DNA of 64,000 bases from Polynucleobacter asymbioticus QLW-P1DMWA-1 (lineage in GTDB: Bacteria > Pseudomonadota > Gammaproteobacteria > Burkholderiales > Burkholderiaceae), in contig NC_009379.1 in the NCBI RefSeq assembly GCF_000016345.1, positions 2,046,001 to 2,110,000 on the forward strand, given 5' to 3'. A program made the translations under genes and the position numbers. Position 1 is the first letter of the stretch. Every line of letters begins with the position of its first letter. A model generated the notes under the pieces. It ran no database searches. It was given only the letters and a program-made list of their open reading frames with translations, and had not been told where the DNA came from. Positions 39,917 to 51,111 of the stretch are shown here, piece by piece.

Positions 39917-40405
39917 TTATTCGCCAAATAATTTTTGACGGAGTTCACGACGCTCTTGAGCTTCAAGAGATAAATTGGCTGTAGGCCTTGCAATTAAACG
40001 GTTTAAGCCAATGGGCTCACCGGTTTCTTCACACCAACCGTAGTCACTAGATTCAATGCGCGCTAATGCTTGTTCTACTTTTTTAAGCAGCTTGCGTTCA
40101 CGATCGCGGGTACGCAATTCTAATGCATGTTCTTCTTCAATCGTTGCACGATCTGCCGGATCAGGCACCAAAATATTTTCACGCAGATGCTCTGTTGTCT
40201 CGGAAGCATTCTTCAAGATGTCATCTTTAAGGGTGAGTAATTTTTGACGGAAAAAATCCAACTGGGCAGCATTCATATAGTCCTTATCAGACATCTTGAG
40301 CAATTCTGCTTCAGTGAGTGGCGCACCTTTTACGGCTTTGGCGCTCGCAGCTTTGCTGCTAGCTTTTGCCGCAGTTGCTGGTTTTGTTGCTGTTTTTACC
40401 GTCAT
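39917..40405 (-). CDS. dksA: RNA polymerase-binding transcription factor DksA
   Basis: A 162-residue DksA-family protein that works with ppGpp on RNA polymerase. An N-terminal Ala/Lys/Thr-rich extension (~30 residues) precedes LTEAELLKMSDKDYMN. The coiled-coil with ADRATIEEEHALELRTRDRE follows. At the zinc-finger position, DYGWCEETGEPIGL and ANLSLEAQERREL keep only one of the four cysteines (C, T, S, A), so zinc is unlikely to be bound as in E. coli. It heads an apparent dksA-argB-slmA-metX-metW-ampG unit. Confidence 0.94.
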   Translation of the reverse strand: MTVKTATKPATAAKASSKAASAKAVKGAPLTEAELLKMSDKDYMNAAQLDFFRQKLLTLKDDILKNASETTEHLRENILVPDPADRATIEEEHALELRTRDRERKLLKKVEQALARIESSDYGWCEETGEPIGLNRLIARPTANLSLEAQERRELRQKLFGE

Positions 40406-40517
40406 TTCATTCTTTCCTAGATTTGAAGCATTATTGCCTCATTCTGCCAAACTTTTACTACCACTTAATCAATATTCATCAATATTGCCCGTGGCGGCGG
40501 ATTGTACCCGAATCTAG

Positions 40518-41579
40518 CTAAGCCAAACATCCCTCAAGCCCAGCCAGTAGGGTGTCCTTAGGTAAATCGATACCGATAAAGACCATTCGGGTTTGCTTAC
40601 GCTCAGTACCCCATGGACCAGCTAAATCGCTGCCCATCATCTGATGAACGCCCTGGAACACGACTTTTCGGTTACTTCCCTTTACATAGAGCACGCCTTT
40701 ATAGCGCAACATCTTCTCCCCAAAGACCTCCAAAATGCCCCCCAAGAAGTCTTCCAACTTTTTGTGGTCAAAGGGTTTATCACTACGAAAAACGAAGGAT
40801 TGGATGCGGTCTGTGTGGCCTGCATGGCCATGATGGTGGTCATGACTGTGGTCATGACCGCAGGTGCTGTGATCGTGATCGTGACTATGGTCGTGACCAC
40901 AATCAGCATGATCGTGGTCATCTTGCTCGAGAAAATGAGGGTCAATGTCCAGCTTGGCATTCAGATTGAAGCCCTTGAGGTCCAAAACTGCATTCAAAGG
41001 CACGATACCCTTAGAAATGCCTGCAATAGGTGCCCTAGGATTCATGTGCATAAGGCGATTGCGCAATGCATCTACTTCAGCAGGAGTTACCAAGTCTGTC
41101 TTGGTAATAAAAATTTGATCTGCAAAGCCAACTTGGCGTTGAGCCTCTTCATGCTCATTAAGCTGTTGTTGGCCATGTTTGGCATCCACCAAAGTCACCA
41201 CAGCATCCAAAACATAGTGGTCGGCAACGTCATCATCCATAAAGAAAGTTTGGGCTACCGGGCCTGGATTGGCAACACCAGTGGTTTCAATGACAACGCG
41301 ATCAAAGCTGATCTTTTTATTTTTGCGTTGTTCCCAAAGCTCATTTAATGCATCTACCAGATCGCCACGAATAGTGCAGCAAATACAACCATTGCTCATT
41401 TGCACAATATTTTCTTGGTTGTCCTGAACCAAAATATCGTTGTCAATATTTTCTTCGCCGAACTCATTCTCAATCACGGCAATTTTTTTACCATGCTCTT
41501 CAGTCAAAATGTGTTTGAGCAATGTTGTTTTGCCACTTCCTAAGAAGCCCGTCAAAATGGTTACCGGAATTAATGCCAT
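40518..41579 (-). CDS. CobW/COG0523-family GTPase with His-rich metal-binding insert
   Basis: About 353 residues of a G3E GTPase, a metal-chaperone family. [16 protein letters not shown] is the P-loop, [13 protein letters not shown] and [13 protein letters not shown] (CxCC metal site) follow, and [10 protein letters not shown] gives the base-specific motif. About 39 residues between residues 225 and 265 are nearly all His, Asp and Gly with a few Cys (for example [18 protein letters not shown]). The C-terminal CobW_C domain has KGVLYVKG. It is probably a zinc or cobalt chaperone. The start is 41579 (GGAT upstream) rather than 41594. No Zur box was obvious. Confidence 0.9.
   Translation of the reverse strand: MALIPVTILTGFLGSGKTTLLKHILTEEHGKKIAVIENEFGEENIDNDILVQDNQENIVQMSNGCICCTIRGDLVDALNELWEQRKNKKISFDRVVIETTGVANPGPVAQTFFMDDDVADHYVLDAVVTLVDAKHGQQQLNEHEEAQRQVGFADQIFITKTDLVTPAEVDALRNRLMHMNPRAPIAGISKGIVPLNAVLDLKGFNLNAKLDIDPHFLEQDDHDHADCGHDHSHDHDHSTCGHDHSHDHHHGHAGHTDRIQSFVFRSDKPFDHKKLEDFLGGILEVFGEKMLRYKGVLYVKGSNRKVVFQGVHQMMGSDLAGPWGTERKQTRMVFIGIDLPKDTLLAGLEGCLA
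40801..40920. repeat. Degenerate HDHxHD-coding repeat
   Basis: Within the CobW-family gene, the plus strand shows repeated GATCGTGATCG/CATGACTGTGGTC-like units of 6-18 bp that translate, on the minus strand, into the His/Asp-rich metal-binding insert. It is a low-complexity coding repeat likely to vary in length between strains. Confidence 0.6.
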
Positions 41580-41648
41580 GAATGATCCAATCAAAATCTA
41601 AAAGCCATAAGTTCCCAAAGCGGGAAACCTTCTATCTTACCGAGTTCC

Positions 41649-42650
41649 TCAGCCTTTACCAGCCTTTGCACGCGGATGCGCTTTATCGTATGCCTGAGCA
41701 AGGTGCTGAAAATCCAGGGAGGTATAAATCTGGGTACTAGCGATACTAGCGTGCCCCAACATCTCCTGAACAGCGCGCAAATCTTGCGAGGATTGCAAGA
41801 CATGGCTCGCAAAGCTGTGGCGCATCATATGAGGGTGCACATGGGTAGGAAGGCCTGCTCGCATAGCCAGGGTGCGTAATCTAGCCTGCACGGTTCGTGG
41901 CGATAGACGCTTACCCGTAGCAGATAAAAAGAGAGCAATCGACTCTTCAGAGTAGCTGCCGGCATCTCGTAGCTCACGCCATACTGCCAGAGATTTCATG
42001 GCAGGAACACCAACAGGAACAGAGCGTCGTTTGCCGCCCTTACCCAAAACGGTGACCTCTGCAGCATCCCAATCTAACCAGCCAGCTGATTCATGTTGGC
42101 GATCTTTGCTTTGCATCACATCTATTCCCAATAACTCTGAAAGACGCAAGCCCGACGAATAGAGCAAATCAATAATCGCGGCATCACGAATCGATTCCAA
42201 ATCCTTTTTTTCTTCAGCCTCTTTTACCGCCTGGTTTACCAAGGCAAGCGCCTGCTCAACCGATAAGGCTTTAGGCAAAGACTTCAAACGCTTTGGAGCC
42301 TTGACGTCATCAACCGGATTAGCAATCAAGTTATTGGTTACTTTGCCTGCACGCGCATCACGTCTCGCATCTTTCTCAGTAAGCCAGTCATACCAACCGC
42401 GCCATGCAGAAAGCGCTCTTGCAATACTTCTAGAGGATTTACCTTTGGAATGCAAACGGCCAGCCCATCGGCGCACATGCCCATTGCTGACCTTTAATAA
42501 TTCAACGGAATCTTCAAGGGCGAAATTTTGTAGATCACTTAGATCCATCCCATACGCTTTAAGCGTATGCGGCGAAAGTTGACGCAACACATGCAACTCA
42601 TGCAAATACTCCTGCATGAGTGGATGAAGATCAGTTGCCTTTAATTTCAT
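41649..42650 (-). CDS. xerC: Tyrosine recombinase XerC
   Basis: A 333-residue site-specific recombinase that resolves chromosome dimers at dif. The N-terminal SAM-like DNA-binding domain starts near residue 9. The catalytic set is visible: SSGLRLSELLGID (Arg), GKGGKRRSVPV (Lys), MRHSFASHVLQ (His, Arg), LGHASIASTQIYTSLD (His, Tyr). The family is usually about 300 residues; the extra lies in a linker around VTNNLIANPVDDVKAPKRLK. The gene overlaps its upstream DUF484 neighbour by 20 bp, as in many proteobacteria. Confidence 0.94.
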   Translation of the reverse strand: MKLKATDLHPLMQEYLHELHVLRQLSPHTLKAYGMDLSDLQNFALEDSVELLKVSNGHVRRWAGRLHSKGKSSRSIARALSAWRGWYDWLTEKDARRDARAGKVTNNLIANPVDDVKAPKRLKSLPKALSVEQALALVNQAVKEAEEKKDLESIRDAAIIDLLYSSGLRLSELLGIDVMQSKDRQHESAGWLDWDAAEVTVLGKGGKRRSVPVGVPAMKSLAVWRELRDAGSYSEESIALFLSATGKRLSPRTVQARLRTLAMRAGLPTHVHPHMMRHSFASHVLQSSQDLRAVQEMLGHASIASTQIYTSLDFQHLAQAYDKAHPRAKAGKG

Positions 42651-43305
42651 AAGCCTGGATACGATCCAAAGCTGCAGCGGTTAATTCAGCGATCTGACGT
42701 AAGTAGAAAGCACCCATATCGGCTGTAAAGCGCGATTCATCCTTGCTTGCTAGCAACAACACTGCCGGGGATTGAGAGGCGTCAAGGCTTTTACCTAGAG
42801 GTAGGCCAATAGCCACCATGCTTTGCCACTCAGGATCAATCGTGGTTTGGCTGGCGAGTAAATCTACACTGGCTGCGGCCAATTCTTTTGCTGAACCGCA
42901 TAAAGGTGTATCTACCCATGGACCAAACGCTGAGTTCGGGGATAGTAATTGTGCCGACTCCACCTCAAAAACTTCTGACAAGCCCGAGGTAATTGCCGCT
43001 TCCACATCGGCCTTGTTATTTGCCTTCATTAAACGCAGTAACCAGGCGACCAAACTTTGTTGGGTTTTATCGTTACGACTGCCAAAATGCAACATCTCGC
43101 TTAGACGGCGATTGAGCTCTTGATTTTGTGTGCGCAATACGGTCATCTGACGCTCTTGCAAAGAGATCGCACGATCTTCGTGCGGATGCTTAATGCGAAT
43201 CTCATTAAAGAGATCGGCATAGCGCTCAAAGAAGCCTGGGGTAACGCGCAACCATTCAGCAACTAATTCTTCTTGCTCGGCTTGCTTTGGATCGATGGCG
43301 CTCAT
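42631..43305 (-). CDS. DUF484 family protein
   Basis: A 224-residue GAF-like protein of the DUF484 family. The N-terminal helix contains VAEWLRVTPGFFERYADLFNEIRIKHPH, then the family's SLQERQMTVLRTQNQELNRRL. The C-terminal half looks like a GAF fold with TADMGAFYLRQIAEL. Function is unknown, but it is regularly next to xerC, and here overlaps it by 20 bp. Confidence 0.88.
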   Translation of the reverse strand: MSAIDPKQAEQEELVAEWLRVTPGFFERYADLFNEIRIKHPHEDRAISLQERQMTVLRTQNQELNRRLSEMLHFGSRNDKTQQSLVAWLLRLMKANNKADVEAAITSGLSEVFEVESAQLLSPNSAFGPWVDTPLCGSAKELAAASVDLLASQTTIDPEWQSMVAIGLPLGKSLDASQSPAVLLLASKDESRFTADMGAFYLRQIAELTAAALDRIQAYEIKGN

Positions 43306-43332
43306 GAATTTCTTTCTAAATGTGTTCTTTAA

Positions 43333-44805
43333 TTAACCGAGCTTTTTACGCAACAGTTCATTTACTTGACCGGGATTTGCCTTGCCTTGAGAAGCCTTCA
43401 TGATCTGGCCTACGAGCGCATTAAAGGCCTTCTCTTTACCAGAGCGGAATTCTTCAACTGACTTCTGATTAACCGCCAATACTTGATCAATGATGGCCTC
43501 GATGGCGCCACTATCGCTAATTTGCTTTAAGCCTTTAGCTTCAATCACTTGATCAACTGTACTAATAGCCTTGCCTGCAATAGCCTCTTCCCACAGAATG
43601 GCAAAGATGTCTTTGGCAATCTTATGGGAGATAGTGCCATCTGCTACACGAGTCAAAAGCGACGCTAAATGCTCCGCTTTTAATGGTGCATTTGCTGCAG
43701 CAATGCCAGCACGATTTAAAGAAGAAGCGAATTCACCAGTAATTAAATTAGCGGCCGCTTTTGCCAAGGGTTTGCCTACGATTGCTAATAACTCTTCAAA
43801 TACTTTTGCGGTATCGCGGTCTTGAGTCAGCAATTGCGCATCGTATGCGCTTAAGCCAAATTCGCTTTGCCACTGTTCACGCAATTGCGCAGGTAGTGCG
43901 GGCATCTTGCTACGCACATCTTCAATCCAAGCATCATCAATCACTACTGGCAATAAATCTGGGTCAGGGAAGTAGCGATAGTCATTGGCGTCTTCTTTAC
44001 TGCGCATGCTGCGCGTTTCCCCGCGATCGGGATCATACAGACGCGTCTCTTGAACAACGGTTCCACCATCCTCAATCAATTCGATTTGACGACGTACCTC
44101 ATACTGAATGGCCTCTTCCAAAAAGCGGAAGGAATTCAAATTCTTGATTTCACAACGGGTACCAAACTCAACCTGACCTTTTGGGCGCACCGAAACGTTA
44201 GCATCGCAGCGGAAAGAGCCTTCTTGCATATTGCCGTCACATACCCCTAGCCACACAACCAAGCCATGCAGGGCCTTGGCATAGGCAACCGCCTCGGCAG
44301 CGCTGCGCATTACCGGCTCAGTCACGATCTCTAATAGAGGTGTTCCTGCGCGATTTAAATCAATACCGCTAGAGGGTTCACCATAAGGGCCAGTAAAGTC
44401 CTCTTCATGGACCGATTTACCTGCATCCTCTTCCATATGGGCGCGAGTCAGCTCGACTACTTTTACTTCATCACCAACCAGAATTTCCACATGGCCACCA
44501 ACGACTACTGGGATTTCCATCTGACTAATCTGATAACCCTTAGGTAAGTCGGGATAGAAATAATTCTTGCGAGCAAAAATACTCGCTGGCGAAATTTTTG
44601 CATTCACTGCTAAACCAAAACGAATGGCATGCTCAACAGCCTCACGATTGAGGACTGGCAGTACACCAGGCAGCGCCAAATCAACTGCGCATGCTTGAGT
44701 ATTTGGCTCGGCACCAAAGCGTGTACTCGCACCACTAAAAATCTTAGATTGTGTCTGTAACTGTGCGTGGGTCTCTAGACCAATAACAACTTCCCATTGC
44801 ATCAT
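43333..44805 (-). CDS. gatB: Aspartyl/glutamyl-tRNA amidotransferase subunit B
   Basis: A 490-residue subunit of GatCAB that converts mischarged Glu-tRNA-Gln or Asp-tRNA-Asn. The N-terminal [20 protein letters not shown] is invariant. [15 protein letters not shown] and EDAGKSVHE follow, with [13 protein letters not shown] in the kinase-like domain, and the C-terminal YqeY-like tail ends [21 protein letters not shown]. It overlaps gatA by 4 bp. Confidence 0.97.
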   Translation of the reverse strand: MMQWEVVIGLETHAQLQTQSKIFSGASTRFGAEPNTQACAVDLALPGVLPVLNREAVEHAIRFGLAVNAKISPASIFARKNYFYPDLPKGYQISQMEIPVVVGGHVEILVGDEVKVVELTRAHMEEDAGKSVHEEDFTGPYGEPSSGIDLNRAGTPLLEIVTEPVMRSAAEAVAYAKALHGLVVWLGVCDGNMQEGSFRCDANVSVRPKGQVEFGTRCEIKNLNSFRFLEEAIQYEVRRQIELIEDGGTVVQETRLYDPDRGETRSMRSKEDANDYRYFPDPDLLPVVIDDAWIEDVRSKMPALPAQLREQWQSEFGLSAYDAQLLTQDRDTAKVFEELLAIVGKPLAKAAANLITGEFASSLNRAGIAAANAPLKAEHLASLLTRVADGTISHKIAKDIFAILWEEAIAGKAISTVDQVIEAKGLKQISDSGAIEAIIDQVLAVNQKSVEEFRSGKEKAFNALVGQIMKASQGKANPGQVNELLRKKLG

Positions 44806-46319
44806 GCCACCTCACTTGCTGAACGCAAATGCCAATCGCTGGCTTGCTGATATTGATGGGCAACCTGTAATAGGCGCGCTTCGGAAAAATAGTTGCCGAT
44901 TAATTGCATGCCAATTGGTAAGTTGTTTGCATTAAACCCACAGGGAACGCTCATCGCTGGCAAGCCTGCTAAGTTTGTTGAAAGCGTGTAAATATCCTCT
45001 AAATACATTTGTACTGGGTCTTTTGATTTTTCACCCAAACGCCAGGCCACATCAGGGGCTACAGGCCCCAGGATGACGTCACATTGATTAAATGCGGCCT
45101 GGAAATCTGCCGCAATAATGCGACGGATTTTTTGTGCTTGAAGATAGTACGCATCGTAGTAACCATGACAAAGAACGTAAGTTCCAATCATGATGCGGCG
45201 TTTTACCTCTGCACCAAAACCCTCAGTACGTGACTTGGAATACATGTCGCCAAGATCACGATATTCTTTGGCGCGATATCCATAACGCACACCATCGAAA
45301 CGACTCAAATTACTAGATGCTTCTGCGGGTGCTAAAACGTAATACACAGGAATTGATAACTTGGTTTTAGGCAAGCTCACCTCAACTAATGTGGCACCTA
45401 AATTTTCTAAAAGTTTGGCTGCTTCATTCACTGATTTGGCCACATCACTTGCTAAGCCTTCAGCAAAAAATTCTTTTGGTAAGCCAACGCGCAAACCTTC
45501 TAATGGTTTTGCAGGGTTTGCACTTCCCTCTTGCCAATATTGATTGAGGTAACGACCGTAGTCCTCCCCAGAATCAGCCAAAGAAGTGGAGTCACGTGGA
45601 TCATGCGAAGACATCGCTGATAGCAGCAGGGCGCAATCTTCTGCAGTCTTGCCCATAGGGCCCGCTTGATCGAGCGAAGAGGCATAGGCAATCATGCCGT
45701 AGCGCGACACGCGCCCATAACTAGGCTTAATTCCGGTCAGACCACAAAATGCGGCTGGCTGGCGAATCGAGCCACCGGTATCAGTACCAGTAGCAATTGG
45801 GGCCAATCCTGCCGCTACAGCGGCGGCTGAGCCACCCGAGGAGCCGCCTGCTACGTGAGCAGCATTCCAAGGGTTTAAGACTGGGCCAAAGGCAGAGTTT
45901 TCATTGGAGGAGCCCATTGCAAACTCGTCCATATTGGTTTTACCCAAGCAAACCATGCCAGCGCCATGGGGATTGTTTTCATCTGGAATTCCCAGATTGG
46001 CAACTACGGTGGCATCAAAAGGGCTCTGATATCCAACCAAGATTTTGGATGCTGCCGTTGACTTCCAGCCACGGGTTACAAAGACATCTTTGTGGGCCAC
46101 TGGAATGCCAGTTAACTTGCCGGCGTTACCGGAATAAATTAGCTGATCTGCTTTAGATGCTTGTTCTAAGCTTAAGTGAGCATTCACATCAAGATAAGCA
46201 TTCCACCGCTTTCCGGCCTCAATGCGGCCCAAGAAGTGCTGGGTTAACTCAGTGCTAGAGACCTCTTTTGCAGCAAGTGCTTTTGCCATTAAGGCGATAG
46301 GGGTGTTGTGCCAACTCAT
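44802..46319 (-). CDS. gatA: Aspartyl/glutamyl-tRNA amidotransferase subunit A
   Basis: A 505-residue amidase-signature glutaminase subunit of GatCAB. The Ser-cisSer-Lys triad comes from [10 protein letters not shown] (Lys), [14 protein letters not shown] (cis-Ser) and [15 protein letters not shown] (Ser). It delivers ammonia from glutamine through GatC/B. It overlaps gatC and gatB by 4 bp each, a tight three-gene operon. Confidence 0.97.
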   Translation of the reverse strand: MSWHNTPIALMAKALAAKEVSSTELTQHFLGRIEAGKRWNAYLDVNAHLSLEQASKADQLIYSGNAGKLTGIPVAHKDVFVTRGWKSTAASKILVGYQSPFDATVVANLGIPDENNPHGAGMVCLGKTNMDEFAMGSSNENSAFGPVLNPWNAAHVAGGSSGGSAAAVAAGLAPIATGTDTGGSIRQPAAFCGLTGIKPSYGRVSRYGMIAYASSLDQAGPMGKTAEDCALLLSAMSSHDPRDSTSLADSGEDYGRYLNQYWQEGSANPAKPLEGLRVGLPKEFFAEGLASDVAKSVNEAAKLLENLGATLVEVSLPKTKLSIPVYYVLAPAEASSNLSRFDGVRYGYRAKEYRDLGDMYSKSRTEGFGAEVKRRIMIGTYVLCHGYYDAYYLQAQKIRRIIAADFQAAFNQCDVILGPVAPDVAWRLGEKSKDPVQMYLEDIYTLSTNLAGLPAMSVPCGFNANNLPIGMQLIGNYFSEARLLQVAHQYQQASDWHLRSASEVA

Positions 46320-46609
46320 TCGATCACCTTTGGCACTAGGAAGTAGCCTTCCTGCTGAGCAGGGGCTGACTGCATGTTTTCGGAACGGTGGTCAGTTTCG
46401 GTGACTTGGTCAGCACGCATAGGCTGTGCCAAATCCCGTATAAAGAGGATTGGGTGAGCCAACGGCTCAAGACCAGTTGTATCAACAGCCTGCATTTCCT
46501 CTACCAAGGAAAAGATGGCCTGCAATTGAGGCAAAACTGCCTCAGCTTCTGCCTGATTTAACTCAAGCCTAGATAGGTGCGCAATGCGCTGGACATCATC
46601 AAGTTTCAT
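46316..46609 (-). CDS. gatC: Aspartyl/glutamyl-tRNA amidotransferase subunit C
   Basis: A 97-residue GatC, a small strap that stabilises GatA on Gat[20 protein letters not shown] opens it, followed by [15 protein letters not shown] and MRADQVTET, all typical. It begins at 46609 and overlaps gatA by 4 bp. It is divergent from mreB with a 61-bp gap. Confidence 0.95.
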   Translation of the reverse strand: MKLDDVQRIAHLSRLELNQAEAEAVLPQLQAIFSLVEEMQAVDTTGLEPLAHPILFIRDLAQPMRADQVTETDHRSENMQSAPAQQEGYFLVPKVIE

Positions 46610-46646
46610 GGGGCGCTAGAGTATCATTCCTATATATTTTCATTAA

Positions 46647-47714
<1,068 letters not shown>

Positions 47715-47738
47715 GCGACCTACACGTCGACCAGGGAA

Positions 47739-48674
47739 TTGCAACATAGCGCTCCACCACTTTTCAGACAGGGCATACCAGCCTTACTTAAACTGATTGT
47801 CTGTCTGTCGATCAGCATCGCTCTGATGCTGATCGATTTTCGTTTCAAAGCACTCGATCCTATCCGCAACAATGTGAATTGGATTTTGCGTCCACTTGAA
47901 TATGTCATGATGGCGCCGCGCAATGCATTTGAAGCAAGCTCAGACTATTTCACCACGCGCTCAACTCTTGATCAAGAAAACCAAGTGATGAAGGCTCGTC
48001 AAGCAGAGCTTTCTTTGCTGGCAAATCAATCTGAATTTCTTATGGTGGAAAACCAAAATCTGCGCGAGCTTATGGCGCTTCAAAAACAGGTTCCTTTTAA
48101 AACTTTGCCAGTAGAAATTCTATTTAATCCACCCAATCCAATTTCACAACGCATTGTGATAAACCGCGGTAGCAATGATGGCCTTAAGCTAGGCAACCCT
48201 ATTGCCAACGATTCAGGCATTTTGGGTCAAGTGGTACGCCTATACGAGCGCTCTGCCGAGGTTTCTTTGCTGGAAGATCGGGATTTTGCGGTTCCAGTGC
48301 AAGTGGCTCGCAATGGTTTGCGTGCTGCCGTGTTTGGCGCAGGACGCGGCAACCCTCTGGAACTTCGTTATCTACCAGTTGCGAGCGATCTGGAAGTGGG
48401 CGACATCCTGCTAACCTCTGGAATTGATGGAGTTTATCCCCCTGGTTTCGCGGTGGCCGTGATTAGCAAAATCGAGCGTAACGCCGACAAAAATTCTTCC
48501 AATGTTTTTTGTGTTCCTGTAGCGGCAGTCAATCGCTACCGCCAAGCCTTAGCTCTTTTATATGACCCGCAATTTGATGCAAAGGCAGCAAGCAATAATA
48601 CTAAGTCTGCCACTGGCGCACCTTTAACAAACAATCCTGGCCGACGCCAAACGCGAGCGCGAGGAATGCAATGA
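47739..48674 (+). CDS. mreC: Rod-shape-determining protein MreC
   Basis: A 311-residue membrane-anchored periplasmic protein. A single N-terminal membrane helix (LIVCLSISIALMLIDFRF) is followed by a coiled coil with AELSLLANQSEFLMVENQNLREL and a beta-barrel core with VVRLYERSAEVSLLEDRDFAVPVQV. The start is a TTG at 47739, giving MQHSAPPLFRQG, which matches the usual Burkholderiales opening. AGGG is only 2 nt upstream, so initiation may be inefficient. The last 30 residues are basic. Confidence 0.93.
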   Translation: MQHSAPPLFRQGIPALLKLIVCLSISIALMLIDFRFKALDPIRNNVNWILRPLEYVMMAPRNAFEASSDYFTTRSTLDQENQVMKARQAELSLLANQSEFLMVENQNLRELMALQKQVPFKTLPVEILFNPPNPISQRIVINRGSNDGLKLGNPIANDSGILGQVVRLYERSAEVSLLEDRDFAVPVQVARNGLRAAVFGAGRGNPLELRYLPVASDLEVGDILLTSGIDGVYPPGFAVAVISKIERNADKNSSNVFCVPVAAVNRYRQALALLYDPQFDAKAASNNTKSATGAPLTNNPGRRQTRARGMQ

Positions 48675-49195
48675 TCGATTTCCAAAGCGGTTATATTCTG
48701 CGCCCGGTCAATCCGGTATTTATTTATTTCAGCTTATTCTGTGCGCTGCTTTTAAATCTATTGCCCATTGGAAACTATGGTTGGGTACCCGACTGGCTCA
48801 TCATCTGCATGGTCTTTTGGAATATTCACCAACATCGTTATGTGAGCGTGATTACCGCTTTCATACTGGGTCTAATGATGGACGTGCACAACTCCGATCT
48901 ACTAGGCTTGCACGCCTTTAGCTATTCATTGGTTGCGTATGTAGCCATCTCTTGGCATAGGCGAATTGTGGCGCTAACAGTGCTTTCCCAAGCAGTTCAT
49001 TTGCTACCCGTCTTCCTGCTAGTGGCGCTATTTCCAGTCTTAGTACATTGGGCGCTCAGCGGTGAACTGTATTGGTGGGCCTTAACGGGCGCAGTTCAAG
49101 CTTTTATTGAAGCCATGCTTTGGCCGCTTGCTACGCGCATTCTGCTAGCCCCGCAACGTCGACCCATTGACGTTGACCATAATCGCCCCCTATAA
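48671..49195 (+). CDS. mreD: Rod-shape-determining protein MreD
   Basis: A 174-residue integral membrane protein with about five or six helices (YFSLFCALLLNLLPI, LLVALFPVLVHWAL and others). PVNPVFIYFS and GLMMDVHNSDLLGLHAFSYSL are typical of MreD. It overlaps mreC by 4 bp and links MreC to the elongasome. Confidence 0.92.
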   Translation: MIDFQSGYILRPVNPVFIYFSLFCALLLNLLPIGNYGWVPDWLIICMVFWNIHQHRYVSVITAFILGLMMDVHNSDLLGLHAFSYSLVAYVAISWHRRIVALTVLSQAVHLLPVFLLVALFPVLVHWALSGELYWWALTGAVQAFIEAMLWPLATRILLAPQRRPIDVDHNRPL

Positions 49196-49203
49196 GAAGC
49201 TGT

Positions 49204-51111
49204 ATGGTTTCTTTTAAAAGGGCTGACCTAGACTCATTTCAAGAGCGCATTCATATTGCGACTTTATTTGTCACATTCTGTTTTTTGCTATTAATTACTC
49301 GCCTTGTTTGGTTACAGCTCGTTAGCCATGGCAAATATGCCCTGCTGGCAGAGAGTAATCGGATTGCTTTAGTGCCTGCTCCAGCAAACCGCGGCCTCAT
49401 TATTGATCGTAACGGCATCGTGATTGGTAGGAATTATTCTGCACTTACCCTGGATGTGAATGCCGAAGAAGTAAAAGGTAATGTAGATCAGTTAATTAAT
49501 GATCTTTCAGAAATCATTGATATCTCCCCTAGAGATCGCCGTAACTTCAAGCGCTCCTTAGAAGATTCTCGCAATATGGGCACCATCCCCCTGCGATCGA
49601 TGCTTAATGAGACTGAAACTGCCCGTTTTATGGCTAATCGCTACCGCTTTCCAGGGGTAGAAATACGTGCCAGGAGCTTTCGGGAGTATCCCTATAACGA
49701 ATTGGGGTCCCATTTAATTGGCTATATTGGTCGCGTTTCTCAGAAAGATAAGGAACGCATGCAGGCTGAAATTGAGAACTCCAAAGCAGATGATCCTGAC
49801 GCACTGCAGACTTCATTTTTGCCAGGCATTCAGTATGTTGGAAAAATTGGTCTGGAACAAAGCTATGAAAGTGTTTTGCGTGGCATACCCGGATACGATC
49901 AAGTTGAAATTACTGCAGGCGGAAAACCAGTTCGTACTCTTTCCAGCTCACCTTCAGTTCCCGGTAAAAACATTGTGCTGTCAGTCGACTTTAAATTGCA
50001 ATACTTAGTCGAGCAGTTGTATGGAAATTTCCGCGGAGCATTTGTTGCGATCGAACCAGAAACTGGTGACGTTTTGGCTTTTGTATCTAAGCCAAACTTT
50101 AACCCTAATGACTTCGTTGAAGGTATTGATGCCGTTACCTGGAAAGAGCTTAATGACTCTCCGCAAAAACCGCTCTATAACCGCCCGCTCAAAGGCATTT
50201 ATCCGCCGGGCTCCACTTACAAACCTTTCATGGCGCTCGCCGCTTTAGAAAATAAAAAACGTACGCCGACACAAACTATTTTTGATCCAGGTTATTTTGA
50301 TTTTGGTAACCACACATTCCGAGATGATAAAAAAGGTGGTCACGGCACTGTAGATATGCAAAAGTCTATTGTGGAGTCTTGTGATACTTATTACTACATG
50401 CTTGCACGCGACATGGGTGTAAACATGATTGCGAACTTCATGAAGCCATTTGGCTTTGGCCAAATCACTGGAATTGATTTGCAAGGCGAGTCTAAGGGGG
50501 TTTTGCCTTCGACCGAATGGAAACAAAATACCTTTAAAAAACCAGAGCAGCAGAAATGGTATGAAGGAGAAACCATTTCATTAGGAATTGGACAGGGCTA
50601 CAACTCCTTTACGATTTTGCAGCTAGCGCACGCAATGGCGAATCTCGCCAACAATGGCGTTGTGATGAAACCTCATTTAGTCAAAGCTATTGAGGATCCA
50701 TTTACCCGCAACAAGGCGCTTACTACCCCAAAAGAAAGCTATCGCATTGAACTCAATCCCGAAAATATTGAGGTTATTAAAAAAGCGATGGTAGAAGTAA
50801 ATCGCTCCGGAACATCTGCGGCAGCATTTCAGGGGGCGGGGTATGTAGCTGGTGGCAAAACCGGTACCGCACAAGTATTTAGCTTGAACTCAAAAGATTA
50901 CAAACATGGAGCGACTGCAGAGTTCTTGCGTGACCATGCTTTATATATTGCATTTGCTCCTGCAGACAAGCCAACAATCGTGATTGCAATGGTTGTGGAG
51001 AATGCTGGATTTGGAGCGCAGTATGCAGCACCGATCGCACGTAAAGCATTGGACTATTACATAGAGGGCAAATGGCCTAAGGAGGTTCCCGAATGGAAAA
51101 GAGCCCCGTAA
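49204..51111 (+). CDS. mrdA: Penicillin-binding protein 2 (elongasome transpeptidase)
   Basis: A 635-residue class B PBP. An N-terminal membrane helix (IATLFVTFCFLLLITRLVWL) is followed by the pedestal with RGLIIDRNGIVI. The transpeptidase domain has GSTYKPFMALAAL (active-site Ser), SCD in IVESCDTYYY, and KTGTAQVF. It forms peptide crosslinks in the lateral wall. The C-terminus overlaps rodA by 19 bp. Confidence 0.96.
   Translation: MVSFKRADLDSFQERIHIATLFVTFCFLLLITRLVWLQLVSHGKYALLAESNRIALVPAPANRGLIIDRNGIVIGRNYSALTLDVNAEEVKGNVDQLINDLSEIIDISPRDRRNFKRSLEDSRNMGTIPLRSMLNETETARFMANRYRFPGVEIRARSFREYPYNELGSHLIGYIGRVSQKDKERMQAEIENSKADDPDALQTSFLPGIQYVGKIGLEQSYESVLRGIPGYDQVEITAGGKPVRTLSSSPSVPGKNIVLSVDFKLQYLVEQLYGNFRGAFVAIEPETGDVLAFVSKPNFNPNDFVEGIDAVTWKELNDSPQKPLYNRPLKGIYPPGSTYKPFMALAALENKKRTPTQTIFDPGYFDFGNHTFRDDKKGGHGTVDMQKSIVESCDTYYYMLARDMGVNMIANFMKPFGFGQITGIDLQGESKGVLPSTEWKQNTFKKPEQQKWYEGETISLGIGQGYNSFTILQLAHAMANLANNGVVMKPHLVKAIEDPFTRNKALTTPKESYRIELNPENIEVIKKAMVEVNRSGTSAAAFQGAGYVAGGKTGTAQVFSLNSKDYKHGATAEFLRDHALYIAFAPADKPTIVIAMVVENAGFGAQYAAPIARKALDYYIEGKWPKEVPEWKRAP

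Noticed and set aside
40644..41348. Long 234-residue frame antisense to the CobW GTPase
   Set aside because: It is opposite a well-supported GTPase gene; its repetitive Val/Ile/Met run simply mirrors the His-rich repeat, with no motif, start context or operon support.
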